A stretch of DNA of 11,505 nucleotides from Halobacteroidaceae bacterium (GTDB taxonomy: Bacteria > Bacillota > Halanaerobiia > B1SED10-174), in the NCBI GenBank assembly GCA_003550445.1, contig PUKG01000047.1, positions 1-11,505 of the forward strand. The letters are read 5' to 3'. The notes beneath the pieces were generated by a model. It did no database searches. It worked only from the letters and a program-made list of their open reading frames with translations, and was not told the origin of the DNA. This document shows positions 1 through 7,167 of this stretch, piece by piece. The translations under genes were made by a program, and so were the position numbers. Each line of letters opens with the position of its first letter. Positions within the stretch are counted from its first letter, which is position 1.

Positions 1-455
1 AAGATCCTACAGAAACCCAGATCCGGGAAACTATTTTTAAGATTGGTGAAGAAATTGACCACTGTATTTTAACTGTTGAAAACAATTTCATTCAAACTAC
101 AGGCAAAAAAAATGAGTTGTACGTAGAGGCTGATGTTGGTTCTGGTTCAATAGCAGCTGACCGCGCTGATTATTCTTCCGAAGATGTTTTTCAGATGTTT
201 TTAGGTTTTTTAAATTCTGACGATACTTGGAAAGACCATTTTACAACGGTCTCTTTTGAAGGGCCCTCGGATTTTTCCAGAAGCCATACCCCCAGGGAAC
301 AAACCCAAAAACCAAAATTTGATGTTAAAGAAGAAGCAGGAAAGGCATTACAACAAGAGGGAAGGTATGTAGCAAGGAGGCAAATGAGAAGGGGTTTTAG
401 GGGAATTCTTTCTTTAATTACCGGTTTGTTTATTAAAAATAGACTTAAAAGATAA
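1..455 (+). CDS. C-terminal part of an unrecognised protein (5' end outside window)
   Basis: The frame is open from the first complete codon at position 3 to a TAA at 453-455 with no stop, so about 150 residues of a longer protein are visible. A TTG at 117 is in frame but has no Shine-Dalgarno sequence, so it is not a convincing start. The first ~85 visible residues are mixed and acidic (EADVGSGSIAADRADYSSED) and look like a folded domain. The last ~45 residues are strongly basic (VARRQMRRGFRG), then a short hydrophobic patch (ILSLITGLFI) and a basic end NRLKR. That tail could be an amphipathic membrane- or nucleic-acid-contacting segment. I do not recognise the family. The next gene lies beyond a terminator, so this gene closes an upstream unit. 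Confidence 0.65.
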   Translation, partial: DPTETQIRETIFKIGEEIDHCILTVENNFIQTTGKKNELYVEADVGSGSIAADRADYSSEDVFQMFLGFLNSDDTWKDHFTTVSFEGPSDFSRSHTPREQTQKPKFDVKEEAGKALQQEGRYVARRQMRRGFRGILSLITGLFIKNRLKR

Positions 456-540
456 TTTTTCTGGAACTAATATTGTATATTTTACCCAACCAATACACTG
501 TTTTTTAATTTTGTTAGTTATATAAAATATTTTTTTTAGG

Positions 541-570
541 AAAAATCCCTGGGATTTCCAGGGGTTTTTT
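541..570 (+). terminator. Rho-independent terminator after the first gene
   Basis: CCCTGG (547-552) pairs with CCAGGG (558-563) around a five-base GATTT loop. The stem is extended by a run of A (541-545) pairing with the T-run that starts at 565. It lies about 85 nt after the stop at 455 and ends the upstream unit before the argG promoter. Confidence 0.85.
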
Positions 571-714
571 GTAAATAAGTTTTTAATTATTATCCAGAAA
601 AATCTCGCGTTAAACAATTTGCATTAACCAAAAAAGAATGGGTTTAAAAGAGAAGTTCCTTTTAAAGCAAGGTGTTTTAAGATAAAGATTGGGTTTTCTA
701 AAACTAACTTTGCC

Positions 715-742
715 TTGACAAAGGAAATAATTGTGATATAAT
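715..742 (+). promoter_or_regulatory. Sigma-A-type promoter for the T-box/argGH unit
   Basis: A perfect -35 TTGACA (715-720) and a perfect -10 TATAAT (737-742) are separated by 16 bp. A TG at 734-735 makes it an extended -10 promoter. The expected start of transcription is near 749, just ahead of the T-box leader. Such a strong promoter fits a gene controlled mainly by transcription attenuation. Confidence 0.9.
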
Positions 743-748
743 ATGCGA

Positions 749-987
749 ATATAATTAATAAATATAAATCCTGCGAAAGGGAGAATAGGAGTAGGGAAAG
801 GTTAAGCGAGTCAGGAAAGAGTGTGAGCCTGGCCCGGAACCTCTCTGAAACGCACCCTGGAGGAGTCCCATTGAAATAACTTATAGATGGGAACGGATCC
901 CTACGTTAAAGGGCTCGAGTGGGCTTTTATGGCCAACAGAGGTGGCACCGCGGGAAATCCCGTCCTTATTTTTGGACGGGTTTTTTT
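749..987 (+). promoter_or_regulatory. T-box riboswitch, arginine-specific (specifier CGC)
   Basis: Leader RNA that reads the charging state of a tRNA and decides between termination and read-through into argG. The conserved T-box AGAGGTGGCACCGCGG lies at 938-953; its TGGC (943-946) would pair with the uncharged NCCA end, predicting G at the discriminator base. Stem I closes with GGGA (779-782) and TCCC (866-869). It has the AGTA S-turn side at 790-793, the distal bulge/loop elements GCGAG (806-810) and GTGTGAGCC (821-829), and GAA at 847-849 followed by the specifier CGC at 851-853, an arginine codon. A stem III-like hairpin, GGGA/TCCC, spans 889-901. The specifier agrees with the downstream arginine genes. 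The register was assigned by eye; a one-base shift would read GCA (Ala), which the context makes unlikely. Confidence 0.93.
959..987 (+). terminator. T-box regulated terminator
   Basis: CCCGTCC (959-965) pairs with GGACGGG (974-980) around an eight-base T-rich loop, followed by seven T (981-987). The bases just 5' of the stem belong to the T-box sequence, so the antiterminator and terminator are mutually exclusive. Uncharged tRNA-Arg should favour the antiterminator and allow transcription of argG. Confidence 0.93.
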
Positions 988-1009
988 ATTTTAGAAAGGG
1001 GAGAAAAAT

Positions 1010-2281
1010 ATGCAAAAAATAGTTTTAGCTTATTCAGGAGGATTGGATACATCAGTAATCTTGAAGTGGCTACTGGAAAACCGAGATTGCGAGGTTATTG
1101 CGGTAGCGGTAGACGTTGGATTGGGGAAGGAAGACCTATATGGCCTTAAAGAAAAAGCTTTAAAAACAGGTGCTTCAGAGTGCTTTATTGTTGATGTCAA
1201 AGAAGAATTTGTCCGGGAATATTTATTACCTTTGATAAAAGCAGGAGCAATTTATGAGGGGCAGTATTTCCTGGGGACAGCAATCGCGAGGCCTTTAATA
1301 ACCAAAAAATTAGTAGAAATTGCCCTAAAAACTGGAGCAAAGGCAATAGCCCATGGGGCAACAGGGAAGGGAAATGACCAGGTTCGTTTTGAGTTAAGCA
1401 TTAAGGCCCTTGCTCCAGATATGGAAATAATCGCCCCCTGGAGGGAATGGAATATTCAATCTCGTAAAGATGCGTTGGATTATGCCAGAAAACATAATAT
1501 TCCCGTTTCAGCTACTTTGGAAAAACCATATAGTGTTGATAGGAATTTTTGGCACATTAGCTATGAAGGAGGGATTTTAGAGGATCCCGAGAATTCTCCA
1601 GACCAATCAATTTTTCTTGGAACAAATAGCCCTTTTGATGCTCCCGATAAGCCTGAAGAAATTTCAATAGATTGGGAAGAAGGGGTCCCCGTAGGCTTAA
1701 ATGGAGAAAAGGTTGGTCCGGTTTCCCTATTGGAAAAGTTAAATAATATTGGTGGAAAACATGGAATTGGCAGGGTTGATCTGGTAGAAAACAGGCTGGT
1801 TGGAATGAAATCAAGAGGAATATATGAAACTCCTGGGGGAACATTGCTTTTCTTTGCTCACCGAGAACTCGAGCACCTTTGCCTGGACCGGGAAACCCTT
1901 CATTATAAAGAACAAATCAGTCTTAAATATGCTGAATTAACCTATAATGGCCTCTGGTTTACCCCCCTGCGCAAAGCTTTGGATGCTTTTGTCGACCAAA
2001 CCCAGAAAAAAGTATGTGGAAGAGTAAAAATACAATTATACAAAGGAAATATTATTACCTTAAGCAGGTTCTCTCCATTTTCCCTTTATCATACAGGACT
2101 TGCTTCTTTTGAGGAGGATGGTTTATTTAACCAGGGTGACGCAACAGGTTTTATAAATCTTTATGGATTGCCTCTAAAGGTTCAGGGTTGGCTTGATCAG
2201 GAAGAAAAAAAAGGAAAGGGGGAAAAATTATGGGAAAACTTTGGGGAGGACGCTTCGAAAATACTACAAATGAAAAAGTAG
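1010..2281 (+). CDS. argG: Argininosuccinate synthase
   Basis: Cytoplasmic enzyme that joins citrulline and aspartate with ATP, releasing AMP and PPi, to give argininosuccinate, the penultimate step of arginine synthesis. The N-terminal PP-loop motif SGGLDTS is at residues 9-15, as expected for this ATP pyrophosphatase family. HGATGKGNDQVRFE (115-128) is the conserved substrate/ATP loop; GRVDLVENRLVGMKSRGIYE (254-273) and YNGLWFTP (312-319) are further family hallmarks. The ATG follows AGGGGAG (997-1003) at a six-base spacing, directly after the T-box terminator. At 423 residues it is about 20 longer than is usual (about 400). The extra C-terminal residues, including a lysine/glutamate-rich stretch, are encoded where the frame runs 52 nt into argH. 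Function is very secure; the native C-terminus is the uncertain part. Confidence 0.97.
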   Translation: MQKIVLAYSGGLDTSVILKWLLENRDCEVIAVAVDVGLGKEDLYGLKEKALKTGASECFIVDVKEEFVREYLLPLIKAGAIYEGQYFLGTAIARPLITKKLVEIALKTGAKAIAHGATGKGNDQVRFELSIKALAPDMEIIAPWREWNIQSRKDALDYARKHNIPVSATLEKPYSVDRNFWHISYEGGILEDPENSPDQSIFLGTNSPFDAPDKPEEISIDWEEGVPVGLNGEKVGPVSLLEKLNNIGGKHGIGRVDLVENRLVGMKSRGIYETPGGTLLFFAHRELEHLCLDRETLHYKEQISLKYAELTYNGLWFTPLRKALDAFVDQTQKKVCGRVKIQLYKGNIITLSRFSPFSLYHTGLASFEEDGLFNQGDATGFINLYGLPLKVQGWLDQEEKKGKGEKLWENFGEDASKILQMKK

Positions 2282-3606
2282 AAATACTAAACGAATCCTT
2301 AACCTTTGATCGGGAGTTATGGGAAGAAGATATTATCGGGAGCCTGGCCCACCTTGGGGCTCTTTTTGAAGCTGGGATAATTAGAGAAGAGGAGTATGTT
2401 AAACTTAAAAAAGGGTTATTAGAAATAAGGCGGGATATAAAAAAAGCAGGGATGAAATCAATTCAAGGTTATGAAGATATCCACAGCTATATTGAAGCAA
2501 TGCTGATTAAAAAGGTTGGACAAATTGGAGGAAAGCTTCACACCGGACGAAGTCGAAATGACCAGGTTGCCCTGGATTTGCACCTTTATTTAAAGAAAAA
2601 CATCCCCTTGATTAAACAGGAAATAAAAAATTTCCAGATTATCCTTTTAAATCATGCCGAAGAAAACCCTGAGACGATAATGCCCGGTTATACCCACCTA
2701 CAAAGAGCACAGCCAACTCTCCTGGCTCACCATCTCCTGGCCTATTTCTGGAAGTTTCAGCGGGACCTTGAACGCCTGGAGGGAGTTTTGGAAAGAACCG
2801 ATCTAATGCCTCTTGGGGCAGGAGCAATTGCGGGGAGTGGCTTTCCCATGGATAGGGAAAAGACAGCAAAGATATTGGGTTTTAAAGAGATATATCAAAA
2901 CAGTATTGACGCTGTAAGTGATCGAGACTTTATTCTGGAGTTTATGAGTTTTGCTTCAATTCTAATGATGCATTTAAGTCGAATGGCAGAGGAAATCATT
3001 ATCTGGAGTTCTTTGGAATTTAAATTTGTAGAACTTGATGATGCTTTTGCTACCGGAAGCAGTCTTATGCCACAAAAAAAGAACCCCGATGTGGCAGAAC
3101 TTGTCAGGGGGAAAACAGGCCGTGTCTATGGGCACTTTTTTGCCCTTTTGACCACAATGAAAGGATTACCCCTTGCTTATAATAAAGATATGCAGGAGGA
3201 CAAAGAAGGGCTTTTTGATATTGTAAAAACAATCAAAAATGTTTTGCCCGCTTTTTCTGGTTTAATAAAAACGATAAGTTTTAACACGGAAAAAATGTAT
3301 AAAGCAGCAAGTTCAGATTATCTTTGGGCGACAGATCTTGCTGATCTGCTGGTTGAAAAAGGGATTCCCTTTAGAAAAGGCCATGAAAGAGCGGGAAGGG
3401 CAATAAAAAAATGCCTTGAAGAGGGGAAAAATTTATTTGAGTGGGACCCTCGGGATTGGAAAGAATTTTTTCCCGAATTGTCAGAAGAAGAAATTTTCAT
3501 TTTCCAGGCTGTAGAAAATAGTATTTCAAGGAGAGAATTGATAGGAGGAACCGGTTACAGGGCTGTAAAACAACAATTGGAATTGGCCAAAGGTTTGGTC
3601 AATTAA
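2230..3606 (+). CDS. argH: Argininosuccinate lyase
   Basis: Cytoplasmic homotetrameric lyase of the fumarase/aspartase superfamily that splits argininosuccinate into arginine and fumarate, the last step of the pathway. The start is canonical (MGKLWGGRF). HTGRSRND (104-111) is conserved region 1; GYTHLQ (153-158) carries the conserved Thr-His of region 2; the signature GSSLMPQKKNPD (276-287) carries the mobile-loop catalytic serine. The 458-residue length is normal. The ATG at 2230 lies inside the 3' end of argG and is preceded by an in-gene Shine-Dalgarno AAGGGGG (2216-2222). The 52-nt overlap suggests translational coupling to argG, and both depend on the T-box. Confidence 0.97.
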   Translation: MGKLWGGRFENTTNEKVEILNESLTFDRELWEEDIIGSLAHLGALFEAGIIREEEYVKLKKGLLEIRRDIKKAGMKSIQGYEDIHSYIEAMLIKKVGQIGGKLHTGRSRNDQVALDLHLYLKKNIPLIKQEIKNFQIILLNHAEENPETIMPGYTHLQRAQPTLLAHHLLAYFWKFQRDLERLEGVLERTDLMPLGAGAIAGSGFPMDREKTAKILGFKEIYQNSIDAVSDRDFILEFMSFASILMMHLSRMAEEIIIWSSLEFKFVELDDAFATGSSLMPQKKNPDVAELVRGKTGRVYGHFFALLTTMKGLPLAYNKDMQEDKEGLFDIVKTIKNVLPAFSGLIKTISFNTEKMYKAASSDYLWATDLADLLVEKGIPFRKGHERAGRAIKKCLEEGKNLFEWDPRDWKEFFPELSEEEIFIFQAVENSISRRELIGGTGYRAVKQQLELAKGLVN

Positions 3607-3626
3607 AAAAGTTAAAAACTTTTTTT
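3605..3626 (+). terminator. Possible weak terminator after argH
   Basis: A perfect 9-bp but AT-rich hairpin: six A plus GTT (3605-3613), a three-A loop, then AAC plus T-run (3617-3626). It overlaps the argH stop codon. Only two G-C-type pairs stabilise it, so termination may be partial; it is the only terminator-like structure seen before the next gene. Confidence 0.4.
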
Positions 3627-3936
3627 GTTGCCCTTAGATTGCAATAAAAACCCAAACTAAATTTGCAGGGAAAAAAGCTAATAAAGAAGAAATTAGTTAA
3701 ATATTTAATTTTGGTGTATTGGCTTTAAGTTTGTAAAAAAATTAACAACCTGAAATGTGGTTTTATCTGTGAGAAAGTTAAGATGAGGGGAAAGATTTTT
3801 CCTTAAAGGATTTGGGATAATGACAAAAAAATCCAAAGATACGGAACTTACTTAAATTTATTTCCGAAATTTTATTGGTTTTCCTAAAATTCAGAGAAAA
3901 AGTTTTAAAATACTGTTTTTGAAAGGAGCAATAATT
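3627..3936 (+). other. Gene-free AT-rich spacer before the cysteine synthase-like gene
   Basis: About 310 nt with no convincing open frame and no riboswitch consensus that I could see. A promoter for the next gene is expected here, but no -35/-10 pair stands out. A short inverted repeat, GGATTT (3808-3813) and AAATCC (3829-3834), is AT-rich and unassigned. The only firm signal is the Shine-Dalgarno AAAGGAG at 3922-3928. Confidence 0.5.
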
Positions 3937-4899
3937 ATGGCAACCTTCAAGGAGGAAATTAAGGACATAGTTCTTAACCGGATTGGCCAAACGCCAGTAA
4001 TTAAATTAAGAAATTTCAGCCCGGAAACCGGTGCCTGTATTTGGGCCAAAATGGAGTGCTTGAATCCAGGGGGGAGTGTTAAGTCCAGAACTGCCTTCTG
4101 GATGGTTAATCAGGCCATTCAACGAGGAGAAATAATGAAGGATACTATTTTAGTTGAGGCAACAAGTGGAAATCAGGGAATTGGAATCAGTATGGTTGGA
4201 GCAGCTTTAGGTTTAAAAGTAAAAATTGTCATGCCCGAAAATATGAGCCAGGAAAGGCAGATGATGATGAAGGCTTATGGGGCAGAAGTCCTTTTAACTC
4301 CGGCAGGGAATGATATCGGAGAGGCAATTGAAAATGCGGTGAAAAAAGCCCATGAATTAAGAGATTCTGACCCCAAAGTTTTTTTGGTTGACCAATTTTG
4401 TAACCCTGACAATCCCGATGCCCACCGGCTTTTTACTGCTCAGGAAATTATTGAACAGATTCCGGGACCTGTTGACGCCTTTGTTTCAGGTATTGGGACC
4501 GGTGGTACAATCACGGGAGTTGGGGAGGTATTAAAAGAAAAATATCCAGATTGTTTGATTGTTGCTGTTGAACCCGAAAATGCTGCCATATTAAAGGGAG
4601 GGAAAATTGGCCACCATATTCAGCAAGGAATTGGGGATGGGTTGATTCCCGATGTTTTAAATTGTGATATAATTGACAGGATAATCCTGGTTTCCGATGA
4701 AGAAGCTTTAAAAGCATCCAGAATCCTTGCAAAAAAAGAAGGCCTTTTTGTAGGTGTTTCCTCGGGAACCAATTTAGTTGGGGCCTGCGCAATGGCCAAA
4801 GAATTGGGTAAAGGAAAAACAATTGTAACCCTCCTCCCGGACAATGGAGAAAGGTATTTGTCCTCAGGATTAATTGAGGAGGGAGAAGAAGATTGCTAG
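3937..4899 (+). CDS. cysK: Cysteine synthase-family PLP enzyme (CysK-like)
   Basis: Fold-type II PLP enzyme of the O-acetylserine sulfhydrylase/cystathionine beta-synthase family; the likely reaction is O-acetylserine plus sulfide to cysteine plus acetate, in the cytoplasm. The start ATG at 3937 is eight bases after AAAGGAG (3922-3928). An upstream in-frame TTG at 3919 would put that ribosome site inside the gene, so I reject it. The protein has 320 residues. The PLP-binding lysine is K49 in NPGGSVKSR (43-51); the substrate loop is TSGNQG (76-81); the phosphate-binding loop is GTGGT (187-191); GIGDGLIP is at 231-238; SSGT (275-278) holds the pyridine-nitrogen serine. Two positions differ from textbook CysK: S50 where Asp is common, and Q80 where Thr is usual in TSGNTG. 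I recall the Q form in other anaerobic Bacillota members, so the exact substrate is less sure than the family. Confidence 0.88.
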   Translation: MATFKEEIKDIVLNRIGQTPVIKLRNFSPETGACIWAKMECLNPGGSVKSRTAFWMVNQAIQRGEIMKDTILVEATSGNQGIGISMVGAALGLKVKIVMPENMSQERQMMMKAYGAEVLLTPAGNDIGEAIENAVKKAHELRDSDPKVFLVDQFCNPDNPDAHRLFTAQEIIEQIPGPVDAFVSGIGTGGTITGVGEVLKEKYPDCLIVAVEPENAAILKGGKIGHHIQQGIGDGLIPDVLNCDIIDRIILVSDEEALKASRILAKKEGLFVGVSSGTNLVGACAMAKELGKGKTIVTLLPDNGERYLSSGLIEEGEEDC

Positions 4900-4908
4900 T
4901 AACTTGAT

Positions 4909-4946
4909 AAAACTGGAGATCTAAAAAGAATCCAGTTTTTCTTTTT
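4909..4946 (+). terminator. Rho-independent terminator after the cysK-like gene
   Basis: AAAACTGGA (4909-4917) pairs with TCCAGTTTT (4931-4939) around a 13-base loop, followed by T, C and five T. It begins 9 nt after the stop at 4899 and makes the PLP enzyme a single-gene unit. Confidence 0.88.
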
Positions 4947-5005
4947 AGTTAAAGGGTTTTTAAATTTATCTCTTTAAAACAGGAAAATAAATCGCGTCCT
5001 GGTAT

Positions 5006-5035
5006 CTTTCTTCAGAAAAACTTTCTTCAAGAAAG
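5006..5035 (+). repeat. Direct repeat CTTTCTTCA with competing partner GAAAG
   Basis: CTTTCTTCA occurs at 5006-5014 and 5021-5029, 15 nt apart, and GAAAG follows at 5031-5035. GAAAG can pair with the CTTTC of either copy, so two mutually exclusive small hairpins are possible just before the next hairpin/T-run. Function is unknown; low complexity could explain it. Confidence 0.4.
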
Positions 5036-5044
5036 AAAAATAAC

Positions 5045-5075
5045 GGAGGTTAATCCTGGGTAACCTCCTTTTTTT
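5045..5075 (+). terminator. Second hairpin/T-run, possible attenuator ahead of the sigma-54 activator
   Basis: GGAGGTTA (5045-5052) pairs perfectly with TAACCTCC (5061-5068) around an eight-base loop and is followed by seven T (5069-5075). It lies 100 nt past the cysK-like terminator and 77 nt before the activator start. It is either a back-up terminator for the upstream gene, the end of an unrecognised short RNA, or an attenuator in the leader of the activator gene. No T-box or other known riboswitch consensus is visible next to it. Confidence 0.75.
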
Positions 5076-5152
5076 AAAGGAAACCCCCCTAATTCTGTCG
5101 AAAAATATAGGAAAGGTTATTTAACAAAGCTTTCAGGATTGGAGAAGAGGAA

Positions 5153-7036
5153 ATGGAAAATAAAACCTTAAAAGCAATCCCTGATTTTCTTGAGCAGGGG
5201 ATTATTGTTATTGACCATCAGGGATTTATTCAACTATACAACAAAAAAGCTGTTGAACTATTTGGATTAAACCCTTCTTACCAGCCCGGTCATCTTAAGG
5301 GAAAACTAGAAAAGGGTGATCTTGTTATCCTGGCCAATAATTCTCTTGACTGTGATGATGGAGGGTTAAAGCCTATAGATTTGAAAAAAATTGGGGTTAA
5401 TCCCGGAAACTTAAAAAGAGGAGATATGTTTGTTGCCATTGGAGTATTAGGATCTGAACCTGGGACAGGGATATTAAAAAAAGATTCTGGAAAGAACAAA
5501 AATACTCTTGAGATTATTCAAAAATTCAATAATATCCGCCTGAGGTCAAGCGTTAATAAAAAAGAAAGCCTGAATAGAATTCAGGTGGGGAAAGAAACTT
5601 TTGATTTTATTTTTTCCCGATGTGCTTCTCACATGGTTGTCTTATCACCCCAAACTGGGAAAATTAAATTTTACCAGGCCCGGGGTTATACAGGTCGTGG
5701 GGAAGAAACAAAAGCCCTTCTGGATGGATCCCCTTTTATAGGAAAAGGTGTTTTTGCCCCTCAAAACAAACAAATAAAAAAACATATTAATGAATTTCAT
5801 AAGGATTCTGACTTAATTCGAGTTTTACAGGAAACCGCAAAAGGAGATTCCCCAGGGGCCTCAAATATCGAAGGGGAAATTAATAATATCCCCGTTCATT
5901 GTTCTATTAAGCCAGTAGAAGAAGGGGAAAAAATAGTCGGGGCGGTTTTACAGGTTTGGGATGTAACCAGATTGAGAGAAACTGAAAAGGATCTGGATTT
6001 TGCCCGGGAAGCATATAAGGGAGTAGAGGGAAAAGCTAAAAAATCCGGGAATAGTGAAGATCCTTTTGGGGGTATCATTAGCTATAGTCCCCAGATGAAA
6101 GAGGTAAAAAAAACCATCCTGAGAGCCTCGGAAAGTGATTCTACGGTTTTAATTCTAGGAGAAAGCGGAACCGGAAAGAGCTTAATTGCAAAGGCGCTCC
6201 ATGAGGCCAGCCCAAGAAAAAATGGCCCGTTTATTCAGGTGGAGTGTGCTTCAATTCCAGAAACCTTGCTGGAAAGTGAATTATTCGGTTACGAAGAAGG
6301 AGCTTTTACTGGAGCCTCCGTACAGGGAAAACTGGGGCGCTTTGAAATGGCTCAGGGGGGAACTTTGTTTTTAGATGAGATAGGAGAATTACCTGTTTTT
6401 CTCCAGGCAAAACTCCTCCAGGTTTTACAGGAGAAAATTTTTTTCCGACTTGGGGGATTGGAACCTGTAACACTCAACGCAAGGGTTGTTACTGCAACAA
6501 ATAAAGATCTGGAAAAAGAAATCAAAGAAGGAAGCTTCAGGGAAGACCTTTTTTACCGGATAAATATTATCCCCATTTATCTACCTCCTCTTAGGGAACG
6601 CTTAGAGGATATTTTCCCCTTGGTAGGTTTCCTGGTAGAGCAAAAATGCAAGGATTTGAACAAACCTGTAAAAAAAGTTTCAGGAAAGGCAATGCAAAGT
6701 CTTTTGTACCATCACTGGAACGGTAATATCAGGGAATTAGAAAATGTCCTGGAAAGAGCAATTAATATGGCTCCAGGTGAAAATATTTACCCCGAACATC
6801 TCCCCGAAGAAATTTATAATCCTCAGGGAAGTTCCATAAAAGGGATTGCAGGGCAAGAAAACTGTATTCAAATCCAAAATCTAAAACCATTATCCTCCCT
6901 GGTGGAGGAAGTTGAAAAAAAAGCTATTGAAGAGGCTCTGGCAAAAACGGGGGGCTCACGAAGCCAGGCCATGGAACTTCTTAAAATAGGGAAAACCGCC
7001 TTTTATAAAAAGCTAAAAAAGTACGGGATTAATTAA
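5153..7036 (+). CDS. Sigma-54-dependent transcriptional activator (PAS-type sensor, AAA+, Fis HTH)
   Basis: Bacterial enhancer-binding protein that uses ATP hydrolysis to open promoters held by sigma-54 RNA polymerase. Residues ~8-105 begin like a PAS domain (GIIVIDHQGFIQLYN), then a basic/hydrophobic segment with KGDLVILANNS. A second PAS-like region (~150-272) ends in VGAVLQVWDVTRLRETE, and a short helical linker follows. The AAA+ domain (~305-553) has Walker A GESGTGKS (336-343), the sigma-54-contacting GAFTGA (383-388), Walker B TLFLDEIGE (404-412), FREDLFYRIN (462-471) and WNGNIRELEN (522-531). A Fis-type HTH fills ~585-625. There is no receiver domain, so it probably senses a ligand directly. 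A perfect -24/-12 promoter and paired dyads lie just downstream, ahead of the TTT operon, its likely target. The ATG follows GGAGAAGAGG at 5141-5150. All catalytic motifs are intact. Confidence 0.95.
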   Translation: MENKTLKAIPDFLEQGIIVIDHQGFIQLYNKKAVELFGLNPSYQPGHLKGKLEKGDLVILANNSLDCDDGGLKPIDLKKIGVNPGNLKRGDMFVAIGVLGSEPGTGILKKDSGKNKNTLEIIQKFNNIRLRSSVNKKESLNRIQVGKETFDFIFSRCASHMVVLSPQTGKIKFYQARGYTGRGEETKALLDGSPFIGKGVFAPQNKQIKKHINEFHKDSDLIRVLQETAKGDSPGASNIEGEINNIPVHCSIKPVEEGEKIVGAVLQVWDVTRLRETEKDLDFAREAYKGVEGKAKKSGNSEDPFGGIISYSPQMKEVKKTILRASESDSTVLILGESGTGKSLIAKALHEASPRKNGPFIQVECASIPETLLESELFGYEEGAFTGASVQGKLGRFEMAQGGTLFLDEIGELPVFLQAKLLQVLQEKIFFRLGGLEPVTLNARVVTATNKDLEKEIKEGSFREDLFYRINIIPIYLPPLRERLEDIFPLVGFLVEQKCKDLNKPVKKVSGKAMQSLLYHHWNGNIRELENVLERAINMAPGENIYPEHLPEEIYNPQGSSIKGIAGQENCIQIQNLKPLSSLVEEVEKKAIEEALAKTGGSRSQAMELLKIGKTAFYKKLKKYGIN

Positions 7037-7127
7037 CGCCGGGAAAAAGGGACAAAAATAAAAAGTGTTTTTGGTAATGTGTAAAAAAAATTGGACAGCA
7101 ATGTTTTGAAATATGGAAAATCATGGT

Positions 7128-7147
7128 CTGTTCGATTTGGAGAACAG
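7128..7147 (+). promoter_or_regulatory. Upstream enhancer dyad 1 (candidate activator site)
   Basis: CTGTTC (7128-7133) and GAACAG (7142-7147) form an inverted repeat. Its core matches GTTCG-N7-GAAC (7130-7145), the same pattern and span as the dyad 21 bp downstream. Its centre lies about 142 bp before the predicted start at ~7280, normal for a sigma-54 enhancer site. Binding by the adjacent activator is inferred. Confidence 0.7.
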
Positions 7148-7149
7148 GT

Positions 7150-7167
7150 GGTTCGCAATCGCGAACC
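7150..7167 (+). promoter_or_regulatory. Upstream enhancer dyad 2 (candidate activator site)
   Basis: GGTTCGC (7150-7156) and GCGAACC (7161-7167) form a perfect 7-bp inverted repeat containing GTTCG-N7-GAAC (7151-7166). The centre-to-centre distance to dyad 1 is 21 bp, two helical turns, so two dimers would sit on the same DNA face. It lies about 121 bp before the predicted start. Confidence 0.72.

Noticed and set aside
414..617. Reverse-strand open frame over the first terminator
   Set aside because: It covers the 3' end of the first gene plus AT-rich intergenic DNA and a terminator, is Lys/Phe/Ile/Asn-rich from base composition, and has no supporting Shine-Dalgarno.
643..666. Perfect AT-rich palindrome TTTAAAAG/CTTTTAAA upstream of the argG promoter
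   Set aside because: 8-bp arms made almost only of A and T are expected by chance in this spacer; it does not match an ArgR box and lies about 50 bp from the -35.
919..1149. Forward open frame spanning the T-box and the start of argG
   Set aside because: It runs through the T-box core and terminator and overlaps argG in another frame; a by-product of conserved RNA structure.
3720..3735. TGGC-like / TTTGT possible second sigma-54 promoter before the cysK-like gene
   Set aside because: The GG is spaced correctly, but the -12 element has GT instead of GC and the -24 block lacks CACG; there is no enhancer dyad nearby.
3919..3936. TTG start extending the cysK-like protein by six residues
   Set aside because: The strong Shine-Dalgarno AAAGGAG would lie inside the gene; the ATG at 3937 has ideal spacing and gives the usual N-terminus.
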